In this document: piece after piece, positions 1 through 8,990 of the stretch
Numbering within the stretch: position 1 is the stretch's first letter
How the letters are laid out: the number at the start of each line of letters is the position of its first letter
NCBI GenBank assembly: GCA_036244855.1
Contig: BQKZ01002429.1
Coordinates: forward strand, 50,865-67,567
Length of the DNA: 16,703 nt
Direction of reading: 5' to 3'
Source: Temnopleurus reevesii
Lineage: Eukaryota; Echinodermata; Echinoidea; Temnopleuroida; Temnopleuridae
The notes under the pieces: model-generated
What the model saw: only the letters and a program-made list of their open reading frames with translations
What the model was told of the DNA's origin: nothing
The model's database searches: none
Made by a program: the position numbers and the translations under genes

Positions 1-820
1 GGTCCAAGTATCACGTACAAGTATCACCTACATGTTTTGTATCAATGTATCATACAATTAAAGAAAAATTATTAATTCCTATACAGTGATTAATGATTTC
101 ATTTTATTTTATTTTATATGTAATTTGATATTGCAATAATACACCAACACACCACACATATGCAACAAGTTCTTGCGAATTGCCTTTAAAATTCCTCTTC
201 TCTCCCTCACCACACTTTTCCTCAATCATATCAATATCAGAAACCAACACGATCCGATACCAACACTTGAATTGAAATTCAGAGTGATGAAAAGAGCTTA
301 AATTCTCGTCGGTTTGAGCTATTTGAAGAACAAACCTTATACGTCATGTCAACGTCATAAACACCTCACCATATCGCATACATGGTGCCATGGGGAAAAG
401 TGGTTATGTGATATGTATGCAAATGCAGTGTATTTGATATAGGGAGGTGAAACTGTCTTGGGAAATAATTCAAAGTTTTGCCGTTAAAATGATTTAAAAT
501 GAAGGTGGGGTGAAATTAACAGTATTTATTATTCATTCTAGATTGGTGTCCCCATATTTTTAAGGTGAGTTGGTTGAATTGAAGTTTACAATAAATATTT
601 GTTTTTGATTAACATTTGTAGGAAATGAAATTTCACAGTCGAATTTGATTTCTGAATGAAAAATAACAACATTTTATATCAGTTGTTTTAATGAAAAGAT
701 TTTAATCGCCAGTGCCTGAAAAGGGGTAATTAGTACAAAAGTAACTTGATTAAAAAGATGTTATTAAAAAGGATATAGTTATTGTAAAGAAATCTATAAA
801 ATGAGGATAAGACTATGTTC
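1..820. other. AT-rich DNA without recognisable gene
   Basis: I see no coding frame of note and no recognised repeat here. The stretch opens with a short imprecise repetition of a 'caagtatcac'-type motif (about 7-28). A match to a splice donor (aag|gtgagt) occurs near 563, but no open frame or acceptor accompanies it, so it is probably chance. Base composition matches the non-genic bulk of the window. Confidence 0.6.
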
Positions 821-825
821 CTATA

Positions 826-1020
826 TGAATATAACCCATCTGGTTAATTTCTTGGCCAGAAGATCATAGGTTCGATTGTCAGCCATATTCTTCTTGTCTA
901 TCCTCATTGTGCTGCAATCCACCCAGGTGAGGTGAATTGGTACCTAGCCTGAATTTGCGCCTTAGAATAAACTGCTGTGTGAATTATCACCATGATTGAA
1001 TTTGAAATTGAATAAAATTA
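826..1020 (+). mobile_element. Diverged tRNA-derived SINE, echinoderm type
   Basis: This is a decayed copy of the SINE family seen more clearly at 9704 and 13831. A pol III B-box-like motif (ggttcgattgt) lies at 869-879. The diagnostic body follows at 905-950, with attgtgctgc followed by cccaggtgaggtgaat and ggtacct. The 3' part after about 960 is poorly conserved and ends in an A/T-rich run (about 1010-1030). The A-box end is hard to recognise. The element is expected to be non-autonomous, copied by LINE machinery, and inactive given its divergence. Confidence 0.75.
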
Positions 1021-1030
1021 ATTTTTTTTT

Positions 1031-1284
1031 CATCAATAAAAAGTATCATAAAGGGAGGCCAGTACCCTGAAAGCATAACTTGAGTTGGGGTTGCATTAAC
1101 AAGAGGAATTATGAAAATAGGCCAACATTTTCATGGACATGCAAAATGCTCTACTATTATATCTTCTTTCCCCAGAATGAATTATTTTCCGAAATAGGAA
1201 TTAAAAAAGCAAAAGTCTAGACATGATATGACAGAACATGTACTCCATTCATGAATGCTGGCATGCAAACCCCATCATTCACAA
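1031..1284. other. Unassigned AT-rich spacer
   Basis: No gene or known repeat was recognised. A short palindrome (cattcatgaatg, about 1247-1258) sits just before the repeat array that begins near 1285. Confidence 0.5.
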
Positions 1285-2875
1285 GTATGCAAATTGATCT
1301 GTTTCAGCGAAGGAATTCTGTCAATAAAAGGTTTATTTTTAGAATTTATTGACTTGATTTCTGCAGCAGAGTATATTTGCACTGCGAGCAGAAGGGAAAA
1401 AAGCATGGGACAAAGTGAATAACCACCATTCAAGCATTAACAATAGCTAGATGGATACAAAATAACTTTCCATCCCTATTGTTTGGTGGAAAATTGTTGA
1501 ACAAGAGTGAAACCTGGAACTTTTGTAATCATGATGCTATAGTGAATATGAAAATTGATCTGTTTCAGCCAAGGAATTCTGTCAATAAAAGATCTATTTT
1601 TAGGTTTTGTACTGATTTAATTTCTGCAGCAGAGTATATACGCACTGTGAGCAGAAGGGAGAAAGGCCTGGGACAAAGTGAAATACTTCCATTCAAGCCT
1701 TCACAATAGCTAGATGGACACAAATGACATTTTCATCCCTATCATTCGGTGGAAAATTGTTGAACAAGAGTCAAACCGGGGACTTTCTTTTGTAATCATG
1801 AAGCTATTGTGAATGCTTGAATGAAATTGTTTAATTTGTCCCAGTCCTTTGTTCCTTCTGCTCACTGTGCTGAAATGCTTTGAAGTGACAATGGCTACAT
1901 GGAGACAAATACAATTTCCATCCTTCTTATCATGTGGAAAATTGTTGAACGAGGGTCGAACCTGCGACTTTCTTTTGTGATCATGAAGCTATTGTGAATG
2001 CTTGAATGGAGTTGTTTAATTTGTCCAAATCCTTTGTCCATTCTTCTCACAGTGATGTTGGTACTCTCTTCTTCCGTGCAAAAATGTTGAACCAGAGGGC
2101 TTTCTTTTGTGATCATGAAGCTAATATCGTGAATGCTTGAATTAAGTTGTTTACTTTGTCCCAGTATTTTGTCCCTTCTGCTCACAGTACTGAAATGCTT
2201 TGAAGTGACAATGGCTACATGGAGACAAATACAATTTCCATCCTTCTTATCCTGTGGAAAAGTGTTGAACTAGGGTCGAACCTGAGACTTTCTTTTGTGA
2301 TCATGAAGTTATTGTAAATGCTTGAATGAAGTTGTTTGCTTTGTCCAAATCCTTTGTCTCGTCACTCACTTCTACTCACACTGATGTTGACACTCTCTAG
2401 TTCTGTGCAAAAATGTTGAACCAGAGGGCCTTCTTTTGTGATCATGAAACAATTGTGAATGCTTGATTGAAGCTGTTTAATTTGTCCCAGTCCTTTGTCC
2501 CTCTTGCTCACTGTGCTGAAATGCTTTGAAGTGACAATGGCTACATGGAGACAAATAAAATTTCCATCCCTATTATTTGGTGGAAAATTGTTGAACAAGA
2601 GTCGTTTCTGGGACTTTCTTTTGTGATCATGAAACAATTGTGAATGCTTGATTGAAGCTGTTTAATTTGTCCCAGTCCTTTGTCCCATCTCCTCACTGTG
2701 CTGAAATGCTTTGAAGTGACAATGGCTACATGGACACAAATAAAATTTCCATCTTTCTTATCCTGTGAAAAATTGTTGAACAAGAGTCAAACCTGCAACT
2801 TTCTTTTGTGATCATGAAGCTATTGTGAATGCATGAATGAAGTTGTTTAATTTGTCCCAGACCTTTGTCCCTTCC
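1285..2875. repeat. Complex tandem and inverted repeat array
   Basis: About 1.6 kb is made of related units. Two forward units of about 261 bp (phrase aaattgatctgtttcagc at 1291 and 1552) are followed by seven copies of a block centred on actttcttttgtgatcatga. The blocks start near 1782, 1967, 2099, 2287, 2428, 2613 and 2798, giving steps of 185, 132, 188, 141, 185 and 185 bp. Full units carry a core (acatgga.acaaat… to …tgatcatga). This is followed by an end module (gctattgtgaatgcttgaat…tttgtcccagtcctttgtccc). The short units keep the second half of the core and the end module but have an unrelated first half. Several open frames exist on both strands, but the 185-bp step breaks frame and they show no known domain, so I treat the array as non-coding. 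Confidence 0.88.
1642..1870. repeat. Fold-back inverted repeat within the array
   Basis: A left arm at 1642-1711 (gcactgtgagcagaaggg … tcacaatagct) is the reverse complement of the right arm at 1802-1870 (agctattgtgaatgc … ctcactgtgc). The arms are about 70 bp and, by my alignment, roughly 85% identical. They enclose a loop of about 90 bp that is the core of the repeat unit. The later tandem units contain core plus right arm only. The layout resembles a fold-back or MITE-type DNA element that seeded the array. No target-site duplication was evident. Confidence 0.85.
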
Positions 2876-3139
2876 ATATTTTCTATGCTGCGAGTAGTTT
2901 CTGTTTCAGAAAGAGGGGGAGAGCAGAAGACATAAATCGAGATAAATCTAGTCTAGTTAAGGACTGTGTGGTGGATAATCTAAGGTTAAGAACTGAGTGA
3001 AGTCTGTGTGTGTTTAGGGCAAGGATACATGCAGATGTAGGTGCTATTAGACCGCAGAGTCCTCAACTTGACGAAGATAAATTAAGAGAATGATAAAGTG
3101 ATAGAGGGAAAAGTTAAAGATGGAGAGAATGTAATTATG
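2876..3139. other. Unassigned segment upstream of LINE tail
   Basis: No frame or repeat was recognised. It may be 3' untranslated sequence of the retrotransposon whose end is visible from about 3140, because it is purine-rich and runs into that end without a visible break. That assignment is inference. Confidence 0.35.
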
Positions 3140-3295
3140 AAGGGCCAGCCTTCTCAACAAGCCTCGCTTCTTTGCTGGCCTCTGTTTTTTCATTTCTTTT
3201 GTCATATTAGTTATTTCCATTATCATTTATGACTGTATTATTTGAATTATCAAAAGAATTGAAAAAAATAAAATGATTTGATTTGATTTGAAAGA
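3140..3295 (+). mobile_element. 3' end of a non-LTR retrotransposon (CR1/L2-like)
   Basis: A perfect 7-bp stem (ggccagc at 3143-3149, gctggcc at 3174-3180) encloses a 24-base loop. A T-rich stretch follows. The segment then ends in aataaaatg and three copies of atttg (3276-3290). A terminal hairpin followed by a short microsatellite tail is the typical 3' end of CR1/L2-clade LINEs and is used for reverse-transcriptase recognition. No reverse-transcriptase coding sequence lies upstream, so this is a 5'-truncated copy on the + strand. The family label comes from structure only. Confidence 0.6.
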
Positions 3296-3298
3296 GAA

Positions 3299-3388
3299 AA
3301 AAGTGTTTGGATGCCCAAGACCGACTGACCCTCTGAAAATGGTGTGACCTGAGCTATTTTTTTCTTGCTTTTCTCTCAAATAAAAAAA
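3299..3388 (+). repeat. TIR-like end, copy 1
   Basis: The segment starts aaaagtgtttggatgccca and continues ccgactgaccctct. It matches the reverse complement of the segment ending at 6602. The match is strong for the first 50 bases and then fades into shared T-rich sequence for another 35-40. It abuts the LINE tail directly. It may be the left terminus of a 3.3-kb DNA element or an isolated fragment. Confidence 0.65.
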
Positions 3389-3660
3389 TTCACAGCGCCA
3401 TTACAGGAATACATGAGAATTATTATCTGAAAAGGCTTTTTCAGTAGTTATAATACATGAAATAAAACCTGAAAAGTAATTTTCAGATATTTAAGGACTT
3501 TTTACTGCATTCTTTCCCTTGTTTTCTACATTTAATCTGTTTCAAAAGTGAAAAAAAGTTTTTGTGATTGACCGTAGTATATAGATATTAGTATATAGAA
3601 ATTATTAAAAATCATTGAAAAGCACCTTTACCCTTTGAGCATTGATTAGAATATAAATCT
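3389..3660. other. AT-rich DNA with two small palindromes
   Basis: There is no gene. Two near-perfect 18-bp palindromes share the same ends: ctgaaaaggctttttcag at 3427-3444 and ctgaaaagtaattttcag at 3469-3486. Their starts are 42 bp apart. Confidence 0.5.
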
Positions 3661-3663
3661 TTG

Positions 3664-3730
3664 TAATAATAATATTCAGTTCTTATATAGCACATCGCAC
3701 AAAGCCATAGCATGTCCCTATGCGCTTACA
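3664..3730 (+). repeat. Fragment of a dispersed marine-invertebrate repeat
   Basis: The fragment reads (aat)n, then ttcttatatagcacatcgca, then catagcatgtccctatgcgctta. An (AAT)n run followed by a tatatagc-type motif and a second gcgctta is a common end of short interspersed elements in marine invertebrates. A related motif lies inverted at about 6463-6507. No full element could be delimited. Confidence 0.5.
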
Positions 3731-4438
3731 GAGCAGAAAAAGAAATAACAGAATGGAGAATATAAATCTGCTTTAAGAAGCAAGAAAACAACATACATCT
3801 GATATTGTGCACTGGGCTCATGGACATTTGAATACAAATGCTTGCGTTACAGACAGTGATATCCTGGAAATAGAAGTAGAGCGGACTTATACCTTTAAAT
3901 GACCAATTTTCAGCTACTCTATGGACCATTTATTCTTTTCACCCCAAATAGGGATACTTGCATCAAAATCTTGTTGTATGGCCATTGTAATCATAGCCTA
4001 ACCAGCATGTATAGCACCATCATGCGATGTAGGATTTCAATATGGTTCAATGACTTTGTTTAAACAGGCCTATATTTGTGAATAGAGCGCTGAGTGTTTG
4101 AAAGTAACCTGAATTGTAATTATGGATACTGTAGAAAAAGGTGTTTCAAAGAAATTCAATTTTGAGATTGTTGGCTGTAGTACTTAAAATGGGGGCAGAT
4201 AGGGATGATGGGGTGAACAGGAGCAAAACATTTGCCCTGAAAATCTCTTTTTAATATTGAATTCATAATTTTCTGAGACACACTTATCAAATCATGCAAA
4301 TAAAAGATGGTTCTGGATATCAGTATTGTAACCAAGCATTTGACACTTGAAATGATTTTAAAGGTATAGATTAGTAATGACCAGGATGCAGAAATTGATG
4401 TTGAATGAGCTGATGTATTCGCAAGTTGCTTTACATGC
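3731..4438. other. Non-genic stretch
   Basis: I recognise no gene or repeat. Short frames are present but have no domain, no unusual codon pattern and no splice context. A phrase near 4210 (ggggtgaacaggagc) resembles one at 14867 (ggggtgaacaggaac), hinting at a dispersed repeat that I cannot delimit. Confidence 0.5.
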
Positions 4439-4498
4439 CTAAATATATCTATGTAGGATATTAGGAGTACATTTATGGTCGTATTCTATGTATTTTAC

Positions 4499-4665
4499 GT
4501 CGAACAGGTCAATACGCCATCGTTCCTGCGGTGTGCTAAGTGCTTTAGCGCGGGAGACCGGCGGCCTGAAATTGGCGGTGCGATTGGTGGTATTGTCTGC
4601 GGTGTGTGGGTTCGCGTTCATTTTGTACGGGAAGCATGTTCTGTGAGGAAGTACGACCGCACCAG
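4499..4665. promoter_or_regulatory. CpG-rich island, possible promoter or 5' exon
   Basis: This is the only sharply GC- and CpG-rich segment in the window: about 16 CpG in roughly 165 bases, while the flanks are AT-rich and nearly CpG-free. Both strands have short open frames across it. On the minus strand an ATG at 4621-4619 opens a frame of 41 codons. It stays open to a possible splice donor (gac|gtaaaa, intron starting at 4498) and would encode MNANPHTADN…RWRIDLFD. I do not recognise the peptide. Alternatives are a fragment of a GC-rich mobile element or an unmethylated regulatory site. No TATA box or initiator stands out. Confidence 0.35.
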
Positions 4666-4739
4666 GTTATTTTATTTTGCGATAATTAAGCCATTTCTAG
4701 GTCGATTTCATTCAAACAAACTATGAACATGCTCTAATT

Positions 4740-5437
4740 TACTATTGAAAAAATGCATTATGGTAATAATTTTACTGCAGCTCGCAAACTAGTTAAATAT
4801 CTGAAGCGCCCTCCTCCCAAAACTAGTCTTTCCCTTTAAGGTCAAATTAGAATTTACAACACGCAAAAAGAAGAGATTCATGAAATAATATGTTAATAAG
4901 AAGCAGTAGCACATATATATTTTTTTTTATTGGGGAGGGGGACCTGGTCAAAAGGAAGGAACGGAATAAGATGCCGGGTGCAAATTAACTGTGAGTGCTG
5001 TTGTGTAGCCTCTGAAAGATAGTATCATATTTAATCTTTACCCAACCTATATTTGAATGTGGTGGATTGTATCTATTTTCTGCACACTGCCACTAATCCG
5101 ATTTCGTATTTTTTTTCTCATAAAATTCAATACCATGACCTTCATATTCAAACAGATGCTAGTGTAGATACTGCAAACATACCTTCTCAAAAATTTATCA
5201 TTAACCATAATAATCAATGTGTTTTATGTAAGAATGGTGAATGGTTAATTTTGCAGTTATGCAGTTATAAATGTAAAAAAATTAACTGTTTGATAATGAA
5301 AGATTGATAGATATGCACACATATTAAACATGAATAGCTCACTTTTCTTTTACAAAACTTATTCAATGTGTCAGTTGTATAATTTTGATTTTGATGAGTT
5401 GCTATTCAAAATTGTTGGAGAGTGTCCCTTTTGTTGA
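4740..5437. other. AT-rich non-genic stretch
   Basis: No gene was recognised. An 84-codon open frame at 5053-5307 has no domain I can name and uses AT-driven codons, so it is probably chance. A short poly-T (about 4919-4928) followed by a G-rich patch (gggg-agggggacc, about 4932-4943) is the only compositional feature. Confidence 0.5.
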
Positions 5438-5757
5438 ACGTTAAGTACCATAAGTGTAAGAAATTATTAAAAACTATTAAAACTAATTATGGAGTACTTG
5501 CATATGATTTCTCAAAACTGCAAAAGTTTTTGCTCAGCGGGAAGATCATTCACATCTTAATTTATTCCGGAACGTTTGGCACCACTCTAAATGTGTCATC
5601 ATATTGAAAAATAATCCTACGCCAACATTTTATGTGAGGAATTTGAGTAAGTGGAAGATATTAGTTGTATTTAGAAATAAAGATCTTTTATAACAGGTCA
5701 AGTGGCATAAGTGTAAGCAATTATCAAAAGTAATTATTGAGTATTTGCAAAGAACTT
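5438..5757 (+). repeat. Old 60-bp direct duplication
   Basis: The phrase cataagtgtaagaaattat (about 5449) with its surroundings recurs as cataagtgtaagcaattat (about 5705), about 256 bp apart. Similarity extends about 60 bases, with an internal gap, and ends near tacttgca and tatttgca. It is probably the remnant of an old tandem duplication. Confidence 0.5.
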
Positions 5758-6225
5758 TTGTTTGAAAATAAGTAATTCTAAGTTACAATGCACAAGATGT
5801 CTTGAATTTACAAGTAGTTCAAGTAGTTTAATTAAAAAAGAAATACAATTTAAGTAATTTTGCACATGTTATCATTTCAGTTTTATGATATTCTTTTTAA
5901 ATATTTGTAATGATATGAATATTTATTTTCTGGTTCTGAGCAAGACCAGGTATTTTACTTATTGTTAGTTAGTATGGTTTGAGGGAAATGAAATAAGTTA
6001 TTAATACTTTTAAAAGAAAACTGAAACCATTTTTAAAAACAAATGTGTCATAAGAAATCCTTTGAACTAAACTAGATATTGTAGTTAACTGTCTGATTCT
6101 GAGATATTTGTTAATGACATTTTCTGAGGAATCTCTTAATAGCTTTGTTATTTTTACAATTTTTATCATTTTAGAAAATTTGTTCCATATGTGGGCAGTT
6201 ATCTTCTGCCATTAGCGCTTCAGTC
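5758..6225. other. AT-rich non-genic stretch
   Basis: No coding frame or repeat was recognised. Base composition is strongly A/T with many short homopolymer runs. Confidence 0.5.
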
Positions 6226-6230
6226 ATGGA

Positions 6231-6604
6231 AAAATTGTTTGGATGCCCAATTGGTCAGTCAGAAAATTATTTGTTTAGATTTATTTTAAACAATTTAGAT
6301 TTCATGCCAAAAGTAAAGATTAGAATGGAGAAAAATGCCCTGAAACATCCAAAAATTACTTCATGTTTTTTTTCACATTTTCACATATATTTTCATTGTC
6401 TTACAAACCCGAAAATGACTGGTCAGATTATATTTCTCACGTTTTCCCATAATCTTACTGCGCTATAAGCGCTATATATAAGTGTAGTGTATTATTATTA
6501 TTATTATCTTTAGAAAATTTGAATGAAAAGCAAAAAAAGAGAAAAAGTACAGATCTGGCCATATTTAGAGGGTCGGTCGGACTTGGGCATCCAAACACTT
6601 TTAT
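6231..6604. mobile_element. Putative MITE with degenerate terminal inverted repeats
   Basis: The left end (6231-6262) has tgtttggatgcccaa, and the right end (6552-6604) has its inverse ttgggcatccaaaca. They enclose about 370 bp without coding capacity. Inside are a T-rich tract, a gcgctatatataagtg motif and an (ATT)n run at 6491-6507. The first 15 bases of the TIR match perfectly and the next 15 weakly. The right end is more like copy 1 at 3299 than like the left end here, so the true boundaries are uncertain. No target-site duplication was identified. Confidence 0.5.
6491..6507 (+). repeat. (ATT)n microsatellite
   Basis: Just under six ATT units follow a gcgctatatataagtg motif. This resembles the 3' tails of the SINEs elsewhere in the window (gtgctttataaattgcat followed by att-rich sequence), so it may be a captured SINE tail. 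Confidence 0.7.
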
Positions 6605-7674
6605 TTTGCTTTATTTCAATGTGCAATTATGTTTTGGCTGCATCAAAGATTCTTTTCCAATTAATACCTTACTATCGAGTGATAATCACCATAAGTGCCC
6701 ATTACCACATAGATGTTCAGACATCAAAGTGATAAACAGAAAAGATAAATCCGCAGAGGGGTTTCCCCTTAATAAACTGATAATTACCTCCCTCAAGATC
6801 ATTATCGGAAGAGTTATATCATGTATTTTCTTACAAGATTTATTTCTGAATTTTTTAGTTTCTTATTAAATCACCAAACGGAACACGATATAAAGTATTT
6901 TCGAAAAGTTAAGTCGAACGCAATTTCAATGCTCCTTTGTAATGCTATTGAATTCGGAACCGGCTTGTCATTGTTGTGTCTGCGCAGATGAATACACGGT
7001 GTACGGACCTATAGTCTGCGTTCTAGTTAAAGTTTCGGAAATAGTTTATATCGTGTTGCTGTTACTATATTTATGTATTCAATTGTTGTGTTGTTGCATT
7101 TATCCTAGATACATGCAAATTTTATTGTACACAGGTTGTGCTTGAAAAGCAGTTCATATAACTGAATGCATAGATGTACCCTGTTTCTAAAGAAAAATAG
7201 AATGAAATATGATATAATTTTACATTATTGTGTTTATACATTATGTTCAGATAGTTTCATTGATCTGGAATGCAAGTTGTATTTTGTAAGAACTTTAATC
7301 TAGAATCTGTTTGGTAAGCTGGTTGTTTTTATTTTCCATAAAAATACAAACATAGAAGCATAATCATATGGAATAAAATCAATTATCAAACTTAAATGAA
7401 TGAAGTATACTTTGAAATTCAAAATAAATCAATCTCTTTTCTTCATAGTACTCTCAGTGGTGATTGTATTATTATTATCGAGACTGTAGCACACTTGGCC
7501 CTGGTACATGAAACTATCTGTTACATGAAACTATTTTCTATAAAAACCACCAGCAAAGAAAAAAGGTATTTCTCACACAGACTTTACACAGGGAAAAACT
7601 ATGAAAAAGTTTGCCAGAGTTTTTTTCAATGGCAAATTGTTTTATGCAATGGGGTCCTGACATATGGGGGCAAG
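6605..7674. other. Non-genic stretch with short chance frames
   Basis: Open frames of 67-116 codons occur (for example 6519-6869 and 7396-7692), but none shows a domain, signal peptide or family motif that I recognise. The 7396 frame encodes 98 residues starting MNEVYFEIQN and is AT-driven in codon use. No splice-bounded exon could be argued. Confidence 0.5.
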
Positions 7675-7735
7675 TATTTGAAGAATTTATGACTTTCAGG
7701 AACCCATTAACCCCACCTAGGTTGAGTGCAGCCTT
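7675..7735 (-). mobile_element. SINE fragment
   Basis: Read on the minus strand, the segment gives ctgcactcaacctaggtggg, then gttaatgggttcctg and a decayed attcttc. This matches the middle of the SINE body at 9704 and 13831. Both the tRNA-like head and the tail are missing. Confidence 0.65.
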
Positions 7736-7756
7736 TTTGGTCTGAAGAGTTGAGTC

Positions 7757-7837
7757 TTAACCCATGAAGGACTGGACCAAGCTAGTCCCTGTACAAAGTC
7801 TATGGGAATTACATAATTCAGTAGTCCATGGGTTTAA
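7757..7837. repeat. Small inverted repeat
   Basis: The sequence ttaacccatgaaggact (7757-7773) pairs with agtccatgggtttaa (7823-7837), leaving a 2-base bulge and a loop of about 50 bases. The left arm can also pair locally (ggact at 7769 with agtcc at 7784). It resembles the ends of a short MITE-like element next to the SINE fragment. Confidence 0.6.
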
Positions 7838-8825
7838 AGCACAATGCTGACTTTTACATGCCACTGCAATGACAGATCAACTAATGTGGAAAATGTATGC
7901 ATTCCTCTTAATATTTCATTGTCAATTTCACTTTATTGGATTATTGAATATCTCTGTTGACTACAAATGAATATTCTTTAACATTTTAATTGAGAATAGA
8001 TATATTGAATTATCTTGTTGCATCAAATTAGATTTTAAACAGTTCTTTAGATCATCTTGTATTTCTCATTTTCTCATTTTAGTAGTAGAAAATTGTTAAT
8101 CATTATTGAAACTCAATGATATAGATTGTGACAACTTGGCCCAAAATTAAATTTTCTTGTCACATCTGCTTGATCCAAAACATTTAAGAAGCAATCTCAA
8201 TTCATTTTTATGGTAATTGAATTAGGCCAACTCATCCCAAATGAAAATGCACCTCCAGACATAATTTATGATGTATTACTATCTTTTACCTTCCATAGTG
8301 GTTGACCATCAATTTATGAGAGCGGAAGTTTTACAAATTTTGACAGGATCAAAATACTTAGATTTATCAATCTCACTCAATACTCACTCAATCCATTTTG
8401 ACTTTTATCAGCTCAAAAATCTTGGAGATATTTACCGCAATAATTTTGATATTGTACTAGTTGTGCCTAAGTATATAATTAGAACATCTACTGATGATTG
8501 TTTTATCATGAAGTGTCATTTCAAATAGAGCAGTTGATCATTAATAACGAATTACAATCATAAGCCCACCAGTAAGTGAATAATAATTTGCTCTTTATCT
8601 TCTCATTTTTGCCCTTTTTTCTGTACTTAGTCTGTAAGCACGAACCTTAATATTCATGTAGAAACTGTGTTCAAAGAGCACGTACTTGTGGGAGGTGTTT
8701 ATATTCAGAACTTAAAATTAATTTCATCATTATCATAATCAGGAGTAACTGGGTCTGGAAGGGAAGTCTAAATGCATATGACGCTCCACATTTAAGACAG
8801 TAGTTTGGAGTCATAATTGTACTTT
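7838..8825. other. AT-rich non-genic stretch
   Basis: No gene or clear repeat. The longest frame (8268-8528, 86 codons, starting MMYYYLLPSI) has no recognised domain and is likely chance. The segment has the AT-rich composition of neutral spacer or intron. Confidence 0.5.
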
Positions 8826-8990
8826 GTATTTGTATTTTATTTATTTAATCACGGTAAAAGCTTGCTATCAGCTAAAAGCTGCTTTTCAGCAAGGCCATGA
8901 ACAATGTAAAACATACAAAATAAATACAAACAAAATTATAATGAAAACTTAAAACAAGAAAAATAAATAAAAATACAAATAAATAGTCTT
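8826..8990 (-). mobile_element. 3' end of a second non-LTR retrotransposon (CR1-like)
   Basis: On the minus strand the sequence reads ggccttgctgaaaagcagc, then ttttagctgatagcaagc, then an A/T tail of aaataaa and aaatacaaa type. The hairpins are cagct-aaa-agctg at 8869-8881, nested inside cttgct and agcaag (8861-8866 and 8888-8893). This stem arrangement plus a simple tail is typical of CR1-like LINE 3' ends in marine invertebrates. It differs from the LINE end at 3140, so two families are present. No reverse-transcriptase frame remains upstream, so the copy is 5'-truncated. Confidence 0.65.

Noticed and set aside
557..570. Splice donor aag|gtgagt
   Set aside because: A good consensus match, but no open frame ends there and no acceptor could be paired.
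1479..2783. Open frames of 76-96 codons in the repeat array as genes
   Set aside because: They follow the repeat units on both strands, change frame with the 185-bp step, and have no known domain.
4475..4726. The + strand frame of 83 codons over the CpG-rich island as a gene
   Set aside because: It is open mainly because stops are rare in GC-rich DNA and shows no domain. The minus-strand reading with a donor site is slightly better but also unproven.
6519..6869. A 116-codon frame, the longest in the window
   Set aside because: It begins inside the inverted-repeat end of a MITE, has AT-driven codons and no recognisable fold or motif.
7396..7692. A 98-codon frame as a small protein gene
   Set aside because: No domain, signal peptide or splice context, and its end overlaps a SINE fragment.
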